Assembly: GCA_001566295.1 (NCBI GenBank)
Contig: KQ964281.1
Coordinates: 38,715 to 102,714 of the forward strand
Length of the DNA stretch: 64,000 nt
Source: Microdochium bolleyi
Taxonomy: Eukaryota > Ascomycota > Sordariomycetes > Xylariales > Microdochiaceae
Direction: 5' to 3'
Program-made: the position numbers and the translations under genes
Notes under the pieces: model-generated
Databases searched by the model: none
What the model saw: the letters and a program-made list of their open reading frames with translations, nothing else
What the model was told of the DNA's origin: nothing
Part shown: in pieces, positions 34,267-45,649 of the stretch
Position numbering within the stretch: the stretch's first letter is position 1
How the letters are laid out: each line of letters starts with the position of its first letter

Positions 34267-34987
34267 ATGCTCTCCTCCGCCACCGCTGTCCTCAGCCTCT
34301 TCGCCGCTGCGGCGATGGCCTCCACGATCCCGGCCTCCCTCGCGGCCCGCATTCCCGAGGGCGTGTCCTACACGGTCGTCGCCCCCGAGGAGATCCCCGA
34401 GTACATCAAGACCGCCACCGCCGGTGTCGCCAACGCCACCGACATCGAGGCCCGCGGCGAGGGCCTGGCCAAGCGCGCCAACCATGGTGTGTACCTCTGC
34501 ACCAACGCCAACTGGGGCGGTCACTGTGTGCACATTGTTGCCGGCGCGGGTGTTTGCGGTAAGTGATCATCTTCTATCCTTGTGTCTACTATACATACCT
34601 TCGAATATCCCGTGACTAACGACGCGGCATCTCTCGCCGATGATAGTCCCCCTGGCTAGCGACTTGAACGACCAGGTCTCCTCCGTCGGTCCCGATGCCG
34701 GTGCTTACTGCCGCTTCAACTTGTGAGTACTATCACGCCTGCTCCTCACTACATGCTGGGTCCACTGCAGAGAAAACCCGACTCCATCATAATTACTCTG
34801 ATCTCGAGCCGTCTTGCTGATCTCGTCCCTGCACCCGGCAAACAGCAACTTCGGCTGCCCTGAGAACTCGTGCGACCACTTCGACCTGACCTCGCCCGGC
34901 CACGCCGACCTGAGCAAGATGGCGCCCGTCTGCGGCGCATACCCGCCCAACGACAAGGTCTCCAGCTACCAGTGCTGGGACGCTTAA
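34267..34987 (+). CDS. small secreted cysteine-rich protein (effector-like), three exons
   Basis: Exons 34267..34558, 34647..34722 and 34846..34987 encode 169 aa. A signal peptide (MLSSATAVLSLFAAAAMAST) is followed by a pro-region of about 55 residues ending in LAKR, a Kex2-type cleavage site. The mature part of about 95 residues starts ANHGVYLCTNANWGGHC and holds eight Cys, enough for four disulphides. The GVYLCTNANWGGHC opening with Asn-Trp-Gly-Gly resembles the first strand pair of small fungal beta/gamma-crystallin-like secreted proteins. Function is unknown; by size, secretion and Cys content it qualifies as a candidate effector or antimicrobial protein. Both introns join in phase and keep all Cys, which supports the model. 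Confidence 0.87.
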
Positions 34988-35453
34988 GGGGATGCGACTG
35001 TCCCCCATCGGAGGATCATGGATACTTGCAGGAGAGTGCCCGTGCTGTGTCAAGTCGAGCTCGTGGCTGGATTACGAGATGCCGGCTCCGGTTGTCTCTG
35101 TATAGATAGTCGACAGCGGTCAAAGAAGGGCATGGCCACAAACTGCGACGAGGATGGGCAGGAAGCCGACGAGAATTTTTCAAGATAACTGTCCTTACAC
35201 CCAGATCTTTAATTTTACCAATCCAAGTACTATCCCTCGCAAGGAAACCCCAAGGCGCTTGATGTACGTGACCCTTTGCAGTGGTTTGACACCCCATGGA
35301 ATAGTGTCCATCATCCCGTGGCCCGGGCGATACATCACAGCCGCCTGGCTATTCGACTCGCAAGCAGCCGCAGTGAACCGTGAACCAGCAAACACATCGA
35401 CCAGCAACGGGAATAGGCCGCGCTCCCCGGGACAGAGACCGGACCTCTCACAC
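34988..35453. other. intergenic region
   Basis: The 3' region of the secreted-protein gene. No coding segment is supported. Confidence 0.5.
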
Positions 35454-36280
35454 TCACGCCACCGCCGCTTCCGCGCCACCGTGATCGTACGGCACCTTCC
35501 TCAGACAAGCGCCCACCTTCCCACTCGCCGACGTCACCGCGCACGCGAGCTCTCTTATGTGCACCCCGCGGGGGCACGCGTAGTGGTAGGGCCTCTCCTC
35601 GAGCATGACGAGCTCAGCGCAGTCGTGCGCCGGATACAGCTCCGGTGGAAACCCGCAGAAGTCCTTGGGTATCGTGGATGAAGCCAAGCCTGCTTGAGAA
35701 GAGCCCGGGGAGGCGGGCAACTTCCCTGGTATCGTTCTGAGTCAGTTCCTCTTTTCAGTCGTGGTGGTGGTGTGACTAAAAGTAGTAGCGTGTGCTCTCC
35801 TTGATAGCCGAGTCACATGAGATGAGATCGCGAGACCTGCTGGCCTGGCTGAAATAACGCGCCTGATATGGCCGGCACGAAGAACCGCTGTGACTATCAA
35901 AGCTACCGACAGCACTCACAGAAACTTGTGCACATGCCGGGTGATGGCCTCCAGGGTCGCCATGCAGGTACTCGCGAACCAGCTGCGGGTGTATGCAGGA
36001 TAAACCTTGTGTGCCCCGGCAGAGGGTGCTGCTGCAGAGCTTAAGCTTTTACCAGCAAGCCGCCGAAGTACTTGGCAGGAATCCTGACTTACCGCACACG
36101 AATGTAAATGCATCGCACGAGACGAGGTGAGTCATGTGGAAGCCCGCTGCGATGAACGGAATCATGATTACTCACCACGTGGCAGCGTTGTAGTCGCGGC
36201 ATAGGTGCATACTCGTCTTCGCGCTAGAAGTCGAGGGAGAGGCGGTTGTCGGGGTCCGCGGGGCCGGTGGTGCTGGACAT
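35454..36280 (-). pseudogene. doubtful or decaying multi-exon gene with a Cys-rich last exon
   Basis: The best-supported part is the terminal exon, about 35454..35700. It reads TIPKDFCGFPPELYPAHDCA, then YHYACPRGVH and ELACAVTSASGKVGAC, with strongly GC-rich third positions and a good acceptor (TCTCAAGCAG). Upstream, pieces flanked by clean splice sites lie at about 36057..36005 to 35921 (donor GTGAGT) and 36151..36094 (GCAG acceptor, GTAAGT donor). A first segment starts at an ATG at 36280 whose frame meets TAG after 18 codons. The pieces can be joined in more than one phase and no reading carries one convincing protein from ATG to stop. It could be a small secreted Cys-rich protein gene with an unrecognised first exon, or a recent pseudogene. 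Confidence 0.35.
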
Positions 36281-37639
36281 GATTATTTTTGAGAGGTGGT
36301 GGAATAGAATGACATTTCCTCGGCAGATTGGTGAGCTTGCTGTTTATCGCCGTAGAGTTGAGGCAAACAAGCTGGAGCTCTGCTCAAGCGAATCCTCGCC
36401 CACCACAACGAATCGATGGGGACTCTCTGCCGAGATGGACAATCAATTCTCTTGCTTATGGTCTCACACTGCCCTCTGGAAATCATTTCTACGTGCAGCA
36501 GGGAAAACAGCCTGTCATGCTGTTGAACAAAGACGGAGGGTCTGGCCAAGCCGCTTCCGGGGGCCTCCCTCCGCCCCTGCATGGCTTGAGTGTATGTCGT
36601 CACTGGTCAGCGACACGAGGCGACCGAGCGGCCGCTCTGGCTGTCAGAACTCTAATAAAGGGTAATCACACGGATTGTCATGCGCGGCGCTGCTGTTCTA
36701 GTTGCCTAGCGTGCGCAGGACGGAGGAGTTGGGCACGGAGGACTCCGCATCCGTATGCTTGAGTTCCAATGGCAGGCCCCGCTGGAGCTTTTCACAGAGT
36801 CTGGCCCGGGCCTCTCATGACTGACAGGACCCAACCTTGCCCAAGGTTCGTGGCTGCAGCGGCGCGGATAAATTGACCGTTACGCCTCATGTCTGCTCCC
36901 AATCGCCTCGGGCGCGCCTCCGGACGGATTCCCGACACGACGCGTCACTAGAGGCTGTGTTGGGGGGGCTAAGATGAGCAGACGACAAAGCTGGAGGAAT
37001 GTGCTTGTCATGTGTGCTGGGGGGCGGCATATCCACACAAGATCGATCAGCTGAGTGAGACCGCCGCCAGCCCGCACTTCGCCGGTCCGGGATCACCCCT
37101 CGAATGCCCCTGTCTGTGTCCATTGACCCCCATCGGTTTATCGAAAACCTGGTTACTTTTTGCCGACAGCGATCCGCAGGCCAAGAGATCCGGCTCCCTG
37201 TGCGGACCGGGGCCACGATGTGCTTGTATCCGCACTTCCGCGGCGCTATGGCTTGGATCTAGGCCGCTTCAAGGCCTATAGGATCGCTAGGTTCGCAGCC
37301 CATTCTGCCACCGGTCAGGGTCGGCCCCTTGCTAGCTGGGCCTCAGCCCCCGATGCCTTGGGCCTTACTGCGGACTGCGTGGCTGTCGGTCGAATCGCGG
37401 CGGCTGGGCCCCCCCTTGAGGCTGTCAGGGGTTCTCCTGCGGTGCTGGACCCGGGGACTTGGGGCCGCCTGCTCTGGAGCTCTGCTCTGCAGCTCTGCTC
37501 CAAAGTTCCCCGAACTCTAATTTCTGTGCCCGTCCCATCCCGGCCGCATATCAAAACCCCCATCCCCCGCAGGGAGAAGGGAGCCTGATGCAGCACCAGA
37601 CGACTAACAGAGCTGCAAGCACAACACTGCCTCACCGCA
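36281..37639. other. GC-rich intergenic region
   Basis: No gene is supported. Short C-rich and CTCTGCTCTGCAG-like direct repeats lie near 37475..37500 upstream of the beta-propeller gene. Confidence 0.45.
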
Positions 37640-37700
37640 ATGACGACGACGACAACGACGACAACGACGAAGACGACGACAACAACAACAATCATTGACA
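37640..37700 (+). repeat. GAC/AAC trinucleotide repeat
   Basis: A run of ACG, ACA and AAC units encodes nearly 20 threonines and lysines at the start of the propeller gene. It may be 5' UTR if translation starts at 37823. Confidence 0.7.
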
Positions 37701-38884
37701 AGAAAGGCGACAGCAGCATCACCACCATTACCGCCACCACCACGCCGAGAACCGTGCCTGTGCTGCCGCCCAGCATAATCAACATCACCAAGCCATCCAC
37801 CCCGGCGTGCGCAGCAGCCAACATGCTTTACGAGCACCGCCTCGTGACCCAGCTGCCCTCGGACGGCTGGTACGAGGGCTCCGCGCGGCGCTCCAGCGGC
37901 AACCTGCTCATCACGCGCCTCGACCAGCCCGAGCTGTACGAGCTCGACCCGGCGGACCCAGACACGCCCCCGCGCATCGTGCTGACCCTCGACCCGGCGG
38001 ACGCGACGGGCGTGCTCAACCTCAGCGGCATCCCGGGCCGGCCCGACGAGTACTTTGTCCTCACTGCCTTCGTCGACCTCGTCAGCGTGCAGATCAGCAA
38101 CTACCGCGTCTGGCGGCTGCGCATGCCCTCGCCGACCACGCCCGAAATACAAGAGCCGCAGCTGGACCCCGTCTTCAGCCTGCCCGACCCCTGCGCCGTG
38201 GTCTCGGTCGAGGCCGTCTCCGAGCACCTCGTGGTCCTGGGCGACCAGCTCAACGCGTGCATACACCTGCTCGACCTGCGCGGCGGGCACGGGGCCAAGG
38301 CGGTCTTCTCGCCGCTGGTAAAGGGGAATGACGACTACTTCACGCCCGCGAGCGAGGAGTTCTTCGGCATCAACCGCATCCGCCACCACGGCGGGTACTT
38401 GTGGTTCACCAACAGCAGCCGCGGGATGCTGGCGCGGGCGCCGGCCAAGTTCGATAGCAGCGGCAAGGGCCAGCTGTCGGTCACGGGGGGCATCGAGGTC
38501 GTGACGGAGGAGATTGAGAACTGCGACGGGCTCGTCATCTCGGCAGACGGGCGGACGGCGTACGCCTGCTGCATGACAGACGGGAGCCTGATGCAGGTCG
38601 AGATCCCGCCTGCCGGTATCAGCAGCGGTGGGAAGGTGACAACCACCAAAGTCGTCGAGGAGCTGATCAACCCGACGGCCCTGCTGTTCATGCCAGGTCC
38701 CGAGCAGCAGCAGGTCCTGCACGTCTTGTGCAGCGGCGAGATCGAGGTCGGCTGGCGGGACGGGCACTCGTCCATGTCGTGGGCCGGGTTTGCCGACACG
38801 ATCAACGAGGGTGTGACCGTCAGCGTCGAGACGGTCGTCGAGACGTACGACGTCGGGGAGAGCATGAGCACGCTGCGGATCTGA
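37640..38884 (+). CDS. SMP-30/gluconolactonase-like beta-propeller protein
   Basis: One exon of 414 aa. The first 60 residues are a Thr-rich low-complexity run encoded by ACG/ACA repeats; the folded part begins near Met62 (37823) with MLYEHRLVTQLPSDGWYEG, and that ATG is an alternative start. The body shows repeated propeller strands: SSGNLLITRLDQPELYELD, LNLSGIPGRPDEYFVLT, INRIRHHGGYLWFTNSSRG, CDGLVISADGRTAYAC and NPTALLFMPG. This layout is that of the SMP-30-like six-bladed propellers that hydrolyse sugar lactones or organophosphates, and of related proteins found beside fungal metabolite genes. The metal ligands cannot be assigned with certainty by eye. Enzyme activity is therefore unproven. 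No signal peptide is evident at either start. Confidence 0.85.
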   Translation: MTTTTTTTTTKTTTTTTIIDKKGDSSITTITATTTPRTVPVLPPSIINITKPSTPACAAANMLYEHRLVTQLPSDGWYEGSARRSSGNLLITRLDQPELYELDPADPDTPPRIVLTLDPADATGVLNLSGIPGRPDEYFVLTAFVDLVSVQISNYRVWRLRMPSPTTPEIQEPQLDPVFSLPDPCAVVSVEAVSEHLVVLGDQLNACIHLLDLRGGHGAKAVFSPLVKGNDDYFTPASEEFFGINRIRHHGGYLWFTNSSRGMLARAPAKFDSSGKGQLSVTGGIEVVTEEIENCDGLVISADGRTAYACCMTDGSLMQVEIPPAGISSGGKVTTTKVVEELINPTALLFMPGPEQQQVLHVLCSGEIEVGWRDGHSSMSWAGFADTINEGVTVSVETVVETYDVGESMSTLRI

Positions 38885-40518
38885 AAAGAGGCAGATCGAC
38901 GAAGAGAGGGGAAAGGGTGTCACGGAGTTATTGTCTGTTGGTTTTGGCGTTACGACCTCGTTCTAGCGATGATGTAATGATTCACGATCAGTCCTTTGGT
39001 TCTTTCTTCTTGTAGCATTTGGGATATCTATGGTCCTCAGAGAATGAAGTCGCCTTGGCGACCTGGCATTAAGTTGGGTGTCTACGTGCCTGTGACTGCA
39101 TGACGACGACGTCTTCGGGATCATGTGGCTCACGGGGTGGCGGTGATGGTCCAAAGGACAGCGTGTGAAGTTCTGAAGACGAAGCTCTTTCGAGGCTATC
39201 GAACCTTGGACAACTGACTCTGGCGACGTCGGAACTATCCGAGATCTCCACCAAGGCTAATGTCACAAGATCGACTCCGTCCGGCATGTTCCGGCCGCCT
39301 GCAGGTCCTTGTCCAAAGCTCATGCATGCATGCCCGGGGTCAAGGCCAGATTATCATTGGTGTCACGTATAAAGCTTGCCAACCCAGCGAAGTCCCTGGC
39401 CTCCCCAGATGACGCTCTTTGCTAGTCAGTCGTCCATTGACAATGACCAGGACTACTCGCTCATATGACGCCGCCAATTGTGTGCAATTGGACAATGCCG
39501 GGAATCCAGAGTCAGGTCCCATTGCCAGTTGCAGAGGATGGACAGCTGATTATGGGCTGCTCATAATCCGGCACTCTCGTTACCCGTAGCATGCCGACGG
39601 TGGTGATGAGGAAGTGAACCTCGCAGCAAACGAATGCAAAGCCCTGGCTCGTCACAGTCCAGGCCATATTCTCTAGCAACATTCCCCCGTGGCGCTAAGG
39701 CTTTGTGCCATCGGACCGGGCCGATCTCTGGTCTCCAGATGGTGAAGGGTGCGGCATCGCCGAAACACAACGCCACTTGTGTTGGTGTGTTGCCTGCAGC
39801 AGACTCCTTTTGGACGCCAGCAAGTGGGCTGAGCTCCGTGCACAAATACAGCCATGCCCTTTTCTAGGCTTACTCCGATCAGTCCCAGTAGGCTATTGGA
39901 CTATGACTGGTATTTTCCCCTCTTTCTCCCACACGCTCTCTCTATCGCTCTCTTATGATCTGCAGAGTCATGAATCGACCTCGTCTGTCGTTGGGATGGT
40001 GGCGCAGGGTGTCTGACACAGGGGCATGGTGTTATGGAAAGGGGTAGTCGTATGATCTATCAGAAAGCCGGCCTCAGTGACACTCCTGGAGGATAGGAAG
40101 CACCACAGGGAGCAAGTCTGTAGATGCGGCATCGCGGTGTCGGTCATTCCGAGCTTTCGTACAATTAATCCCTGCTATACCGTTCCTAACCTCTCGGACC
40201 GAGATGGAGGACTCGCCCTGTCGCTGCTCTCGAAGCTGTGAAATGTCCTCCACTCCTTCGTGCAACATAGAATTCTCCCACTTTGACGGGGACCTGATCC
40301 GAGAGTGCTGCTCGCCACCGAGAATGAGCACGGTTGCTACATGGATGATGGGGTTGCTGTGGATGCAGCCTCGATGCTCCAACTTCAAGGACTTCTTCAC
40401 GACACGATTCTGACTTCTGACGTGTTCCGCGTCGACTCCTGAATCTAACTGCCCCCCCCCCCCCCTTTCCCTGACTCCACTCCCCGGAGGGCTCTACAGA
40501 GTACTCGTTGCATCCCGC
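38885..40518. other. 1.6-kb intergenic region
   Basis: No gene is supported. A run of 14 C lies at 40452..40465. The right end is the 3' region of the minus-strand orphan gene. Confidence 0.5.
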
Positions 40519-41228
40519 CTACGAGAAGCTACGCAGTGGATCTCCGATCAACCCTTGAATTAGCCTCTGCACATCGATGCCCGCCACGGACTTGCCGTCC
40601 GAGCCCGCCCCGGGCCCGGCAAGATTGTTCAGCAGCGCGATCATGAACCGATACTAGCGCACGTGGTGTCGGCGTCAGTATTTAGCACAAAGGAGCTACC
40701 CTCCCTGCAGAACTCCAATCGGGGAAAGAAAAAGACGACGCACGTCGAAGATCCGCCTCAAGCGATCGTGGAAAACCAGGAACCGGCTCGCGCCCGTCTT
40801 TTCGAACTGGCCGTACTGGTAGTCGCGTGTCACGGTGAAGATCCCATCCGGGTGGTCTGCCTTGAATTTGTCTATTTGCGCACTGGAAACCAGCAGGTAG
40901 CCCGCAGGTTTAGATTCTTTGGGGGGTTTGAGACTCGTTAGCACGATCGACTATAATTCCATGTTGGTCACGCTGCCGTGGAGAGTCTCGAATATAGGCT
41001 CAAGGCAGGCTTACCAATGGTGCTGTTCGTGAAGCCGATGAGAAAGTATGTGTCCTCCCAATCTCGCTTATTGGCCACCCATCGGATCCTGACAGGGCGG
41101 CTGCTGACAAAGACGGGGTTGAAGGAGCATATGTCGTGCTGGTTTACGATCGGGATGCTGAGATCCACCTTGCGCAGCGCGGCATCGGCTCCCTCCAGCG
41201 TGGGAGAGTTGAATGGTTCGAATGCCAT
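40519..41228 (-). CDS. orphan intracellular protein, three exons
   Basis: Minus-strand exons 41228..41015, 40916..40744 and 40653..40519 encode 173 aa. Introns are GTAAGC to CAAAG (98 nt, phase 1) and GTGCGT to GCTAG (90 nt, phase 0). The joined sequence reads smoothly: DWEDTYFLIGFTNSTI then ESKPAGYLLVSSAQIDKF, and FHDRLRRIFD then YRFMIALLNNLAGPGAG. No single open frame is longer than 90 codons, so the gene is easily missed. I recognise no family, signal peptide or membrane span; charged and aromatic residues are mixed, as in a small globular protein. Codon third positions are only moderately GC-rich. Confidence rests on three in-phase exons with good splice sites. Confidence 0.7.
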
Positions 41229-42102
41229 CGCAGCAGGTAATATCGCCGTCTACACCTTGTTCGACGTGGCCGCGCTCTGATGAGGGTTGTGTCGTTGCGC
41301 TTCGGAGGTTAAAGATAAGCTTTCATAGACAGAGGGACCTTGCAGTCTATGGGAGTAGAAGGAGAGACCAGTGGTCTGTGAAAGCAGTGGCCTTGAGGAC
41401 GGGCCGCCCACGAGAATAGACTTTAGCGCACGTACTCTCAGGCGTGGGCCTCTCTGCTCGGCCGGAGCCGCGTGATGGACGGGCCATGCTGGTCGTAGAT
41501 CGGTCCAGCCCCCCTGCTGGTGCGGGCATGTGGCTGGCTGAAGATGCAAGCCTTCCCTCCTCGCATGGCACTATTGGCTTCATGTCTTCCATTCACCGGC
41601 AGATGGATTTCGGTCGGGTCTCAGCACGATGCAGAAGATTCAAGCGCGCTCCTGTGAGACACAGTTGTGGGAGCACAGTGGCCAGGCTCGTGAATCTCTG
41701 TAACCCGACTAGCAGCTCGTTCTGCAGGGGTTGCAGAGGCCGTTTTCCTCACAGCAGAACTCTGTCGACTGCGATGGATGAGTCTTAACAAATATATGGT
41801 GACACTGTGGCTTATATGCCTGGTCGCAAGGCAACCATAGGATGCCTCCACCACAGCTGCAGCGAGCCACGTATTGTCTCGCGGCGAACACCTGCTGGCA
41901 GACTGGACCTTTGGTTAACTGGATTTCCCGTCAAAGAAATGAATGCCGGGAGATTGTTATACCTGTTCATATAGACACTACGGACAGGCTATTCTAATTT
42001 CAACCAAAGATGTCACCAAAGCCGAACCAAGTCAAGCAATCGCCATACTAATGAAATTCATAAATTCGTAGCTTCGTGTCCCTGGCCTGTCCCCTCTTGA
42101 TT
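41229..42102. other. intergenic region
   Basis: Promoter of the orphan gene on the left and 3' region of the P450 gene on the right. No coding segment is supported. Confidence 0.5.
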
Positions 42103-43899
42103 CTACGCCTCCGCCTTGACCATCTCCCTCCTGGAGAACACGACATCGAACTTCTGCTGCTTGACGAACCACGCGTTGATGAGCTCCCACTCGACGCCGG
42201 GGTCCTTGAACCCGATCTCGAAGCGCCGCAGCAGGCTCGGCACGACCTTGTAGATCTCGAGCAGGCTGATGTTCTTGCCGATGCACGTCCTGCTGCCCAT
42301 GCCGAACTGGAACATCATGCCGTTCATCTCGCGGATGCGCTTGTCCTCGGCGTCTTTGGCCTTGGTCGAGTCCGCCAGCCAGCGCTCCGGGCGGAACACG
42401 TCGGCGTCGCTGCCAAAGATCTCGGGGCGGCGGTGGATCACCCACGCCGACGCCCCAACGATTGTGCCACCGGGCACGAACTGGCCCGCGATCTCGATGC
42501 CCTGCGGAGGTACGATGCGCTCGAGCGGGAGTCCCGCGGCCGGGTGCATCCGGAAAGCCTCCTTGACGCAGGCGTCGAGGTACGGCAGCTTCTGGGCCTC
42601 GGGCCACGTCACGAGCCCCGTCTCGCTGTCGCTGAACCCGCCTGCCTTGGCAAACGCATCAATCTCCTCTTGCAGCTTGCTCATCGCCGGGGGGTTGCGG
42701 AGGAGGTAGTAGAACACGGCGGCGAGGCTGATGGCCGTGGTCTCGCTGCCCGCGAAGGCCATCGAGACGGCCATGGTCTGCACGAGCACGTCGTCCATGA
42801 AGTCCGGGCGGGCCTGCTGCGCGGCGAGGAACTTGGAGAGCAGGTCAGTCGCCTTGGAGTCGACCTTGGCCTCCTCGAGCGCCTTCTCGTCGGACCGCAG
42901 GCGCTCGTTCATGCGCGCCCGGGCGAATTTCGCGACGGGGAAGGTCGCGTCGATAACGCCCCACTGCGCCAGCTTGAGGTAGATGGGGTTTTTGAGGAGC
43001 AGGCGGTCCAGCCAGGGGATCTGGCCGATCTGTTTGTTTCTCAAGTGTCAGTGGTATAGCCCAGGGCTAGGGTGTGTGGAGGACTTGGTGGCGGGGAGAG
43101 GATGTGAAAAAAAACATACCGGCGCAACATAGCAGAAGAGCTTGGCCAGGTAGTCGACGATGCCGTCAATGTCCTCGTTCTTCTCGATGAAGCCGTGCCG
43201 CTTGCCGTACGTGATCTCGCCGATGACGTCAAAGGCGTAGAACTGCAGCCACCGCGGGAAGTCGCAGCCGTCCGGGTTGGCGGCGAACAGGCGCTCCGTC
43301 TGGTCCAGGAACAGGCGCGTCGTGTTGTCGACGTAGGGCTCGTACTGGACGAGCGCCGACATGCTGAAGGCGCTGTTGACGCAGCGCCGGAAGCGCGCGT
43401 GGAAGCCCTCGTCGGTCGTGCTGAAGAGCGACGCGAGCGAGTGCCCGTTCATGACGGCCTGCTGGACGACGTAGAAGTCGGACTGTTGTTTGCCCGGGAG
43501 TGTTAGTCCTCTTTTTTCTCTTGGGCTTGAGTGTGTGCGAGATTCTCAACAAGAAATGCACAAGGGCCTGGGACATTCACTGACCTTGACAAATCCTTTG
43601 TTCAATCCGTATATCGTCTTCAGCGCCTCCGGGTTTGCGAATGACAAGCTGTTGGGTCCCAGCCGCACGACATCGCCATACTTTTCGTGCAGTTTCTGGT
43701 GCGTGAGCTCTGGCCGGCGGCCCCAGACGACCCAGAACCGCCACCAGTCGGTCAGCCCCGCGAGCAGCGGGCCGGGATACCTGCTGAGGCCGTTGTGGAA
43801 GTAGTTCCAGGCGAGCCAGCCGATGCTCGTGACGGCCGTGGCCTCGAGCCAGTGGTTGGCGAGGAAGCCCAGGAGCAGGGACTCGTTAGCCGCGCCCAT
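42103..43899 (-). CDS. cytochrome P450 monooxygenase, three exons
   Basis: Minus-strand exons 43899..43585, 43482..43120 and 43029..42103 encode 534 aa. It is a membrane-anchored, haem-thiolate oxygenase of the ER, fed by P450 reductase. The N-terminus has one hydrophobic anchor (LLGFLANHWLEATAVTSIGW) and a proline-rich hinge RYPGPLLAG. The oxygen-binding helix I reads AFAGSETTA (Glu-Thr pair), the ExxR pair is KEAFR, the PERF-type motif is FRPERW, and the haem loop is FQFGMGSRTCIGKN with Cys475 as ligand. YGDVVRLGPNSLSFANPEAL is typical of fungal E-class group I enzymes related to pisatin demethylase. All motifs are intact. The substrate is unknown; no PKS or NRPS lies nearby, so detoxification or modification of an outside compound is as likely as secondary metabolism. 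Confidence 0.95.
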
Positions 43900-45649
43900 C
43901 TTTTCCTCTTGTTTTCGTTCCGAGTGTGATTAAATGTCGATTGGTGATGGTAAAATCTGGAATAGAGACAGAACACACAGCGACTACATATTCTTAAGTT
44001 GTCTCCTGGAGGCTGCCACACCTGCCTTTATCACTTACATCACGGTGCCGCGTGCCAGCGGCTGGCTCGTGACAGGTGTGGCTGCCTTAGCTAAGCAAGG
44101 GTCAATCATGGACCTGGTGTCGCGTGTGCGTGGGCGGCGAGATGCCGTGCTCGTCTGCCGGGCAGCCCGTTGCCGGCCTCACTTGCCGTGATGGGGCGTC
44201 ATCAGCGGCGTCCTGATTCGCTGGGGGCCGTCCCCCGTGGGGAGCTGGGGGATCGCGGAGGCTGTGGAGGAGGTGGATGTGGCCAGGGATGCCCAGAGAC
44301 GCCCACGAATGCCCAGAGAATGCCCAGAGGCCCCCAGAGACCAAAGACCCACGTCACCACGGCAGATCAGGAGCACATCTACCGGGCGGACCGCTGCAGC
44401 TGGCAGCGTTATGTAACAGAGCTTGGAGAGACACCCACGCACGAGAACCACCAGCTGGCATGACGCTTCGAATTTCCTGTTCCGCTCAGGTCGGGCCAGA
44501 TCACAAGCTTTCGGCGGTTCGGACTCTCTGCACTACCCCACGACACAAGTCCAAGCCTAGAACGCCAACGGCAGCCCTCTCCAAACGACATCGGCAGTTC
44601 AGGATCTAGGAGCCGACTGCTGGCTGTGCCTCCGCGTCAGGTTTTCCCTAGCTGTCCGCTAACATGGTCCGCTGCTGGTTCCCGTGCAGACCGAGATGAT
44701 CAGCGACGTCCAGGATCGCACCGGAGGTGGGGGTCCTCTCGGGGTACGTGTCCCGCGGGCCATGCAGTCCAAATGCTGCGATGGTTCGAGTGGACCACAA
44801 CGCCAACGTCTCCCACGTCTTTCGTGTACATGATTCTAGAATTTTACTTCTCGGGTAGAGTTTCGCGCATCGGAGTTGAGCTAACTTTCGAAAGGGGTGC
44901 AGGGCACAAAGTTCCGGAATTGACAAGCTATCTGATAACCCAGACTTCATCAGTAGCGAGCCTCCCGATAATGCACATGGTGCGGGTTACCCATATCAGT
45001 CGAATTCTATTCTTACACCGGCCCGTGATTGGCTTTCAATTCACACTTTGTGCCCCCATGCACAATGCACAGGTAACGGACGTCCAGCAAATTGCCCGGA
45101 TGCTGCGGAACAAGCCCTGCCAAGACGTGCCGAGTACCGAGTCCCGAGATGCATATTCGTCCGTGCTCTTATGCAGTCTCGAACTTTCTGGAGAACACGA
45201 AACTGCTCCATGTTCTACATATCTGTGACAAAATGGCCCCATCAAGCCCGACACTGCCGAGCCACAACGACGACAGCAGAGGAAAATGGTTGGCAAAGTT
45301 CTGCAGCCAGCATGAAACGACTCTGCGCTGATTGCCGGGGTGCTGTGCCTGGAGGACTGCAGAACGACACATCCCGAACTCAAGCCCGCTTAGCTGACCG
45401 CCGGTGGGTGCTCGTGTTATCTCTTGTTGGTAGGATTCGTGGCCGTGTGATGGCGAGCTACGGTTGGAACTTTTGGAACGTTTCATAGCCAGGGAGAAAA
45501 GCGACACTCACAGACCGGAATTCACCTTTCCGGCGTTCCGTCTTTCTTTTTGCCCCTGCCGGACCTTTTGTAGATGTCATGAACGGCCACCTGCCCACAA
45601 GACCAATGGCAACGCCTCAGCAGTCTGTGAAAGATCCAGACCACAGAAC
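43900..45649. other. 1.75-kb intergenic region
   Basis: No gene is supported. A degenerate array of GCCCAGAGA-like units lies at 44283..44340. Confidence 0.5.
44283..44340 (+). repeat. degenerate short tandem repeat
   Basis: Four or five imperfect copies of GCCCAGAGA/GCCCACGAAT in a row within the P450 promoter side. Similarity is visible by eye, function is unknown. Confidence 0.5.

Noticed and set aside
37604..38923. 439-codon antisense frame opposite the propeller gene
   Set aside because: Same GC-shadow effect; translation is Asp/Arg/Val-rich low complexity.
42076..43059. 327-codon plus-strand frame opposite the P450
   Set aside because: Shadow; the minus strand carries ExxR, PERF and haem motifs.
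44626..45228. 200-codon plus-strand frame
   Set aside because: No motif, no codon bias and mixed composition typical of chance frames.
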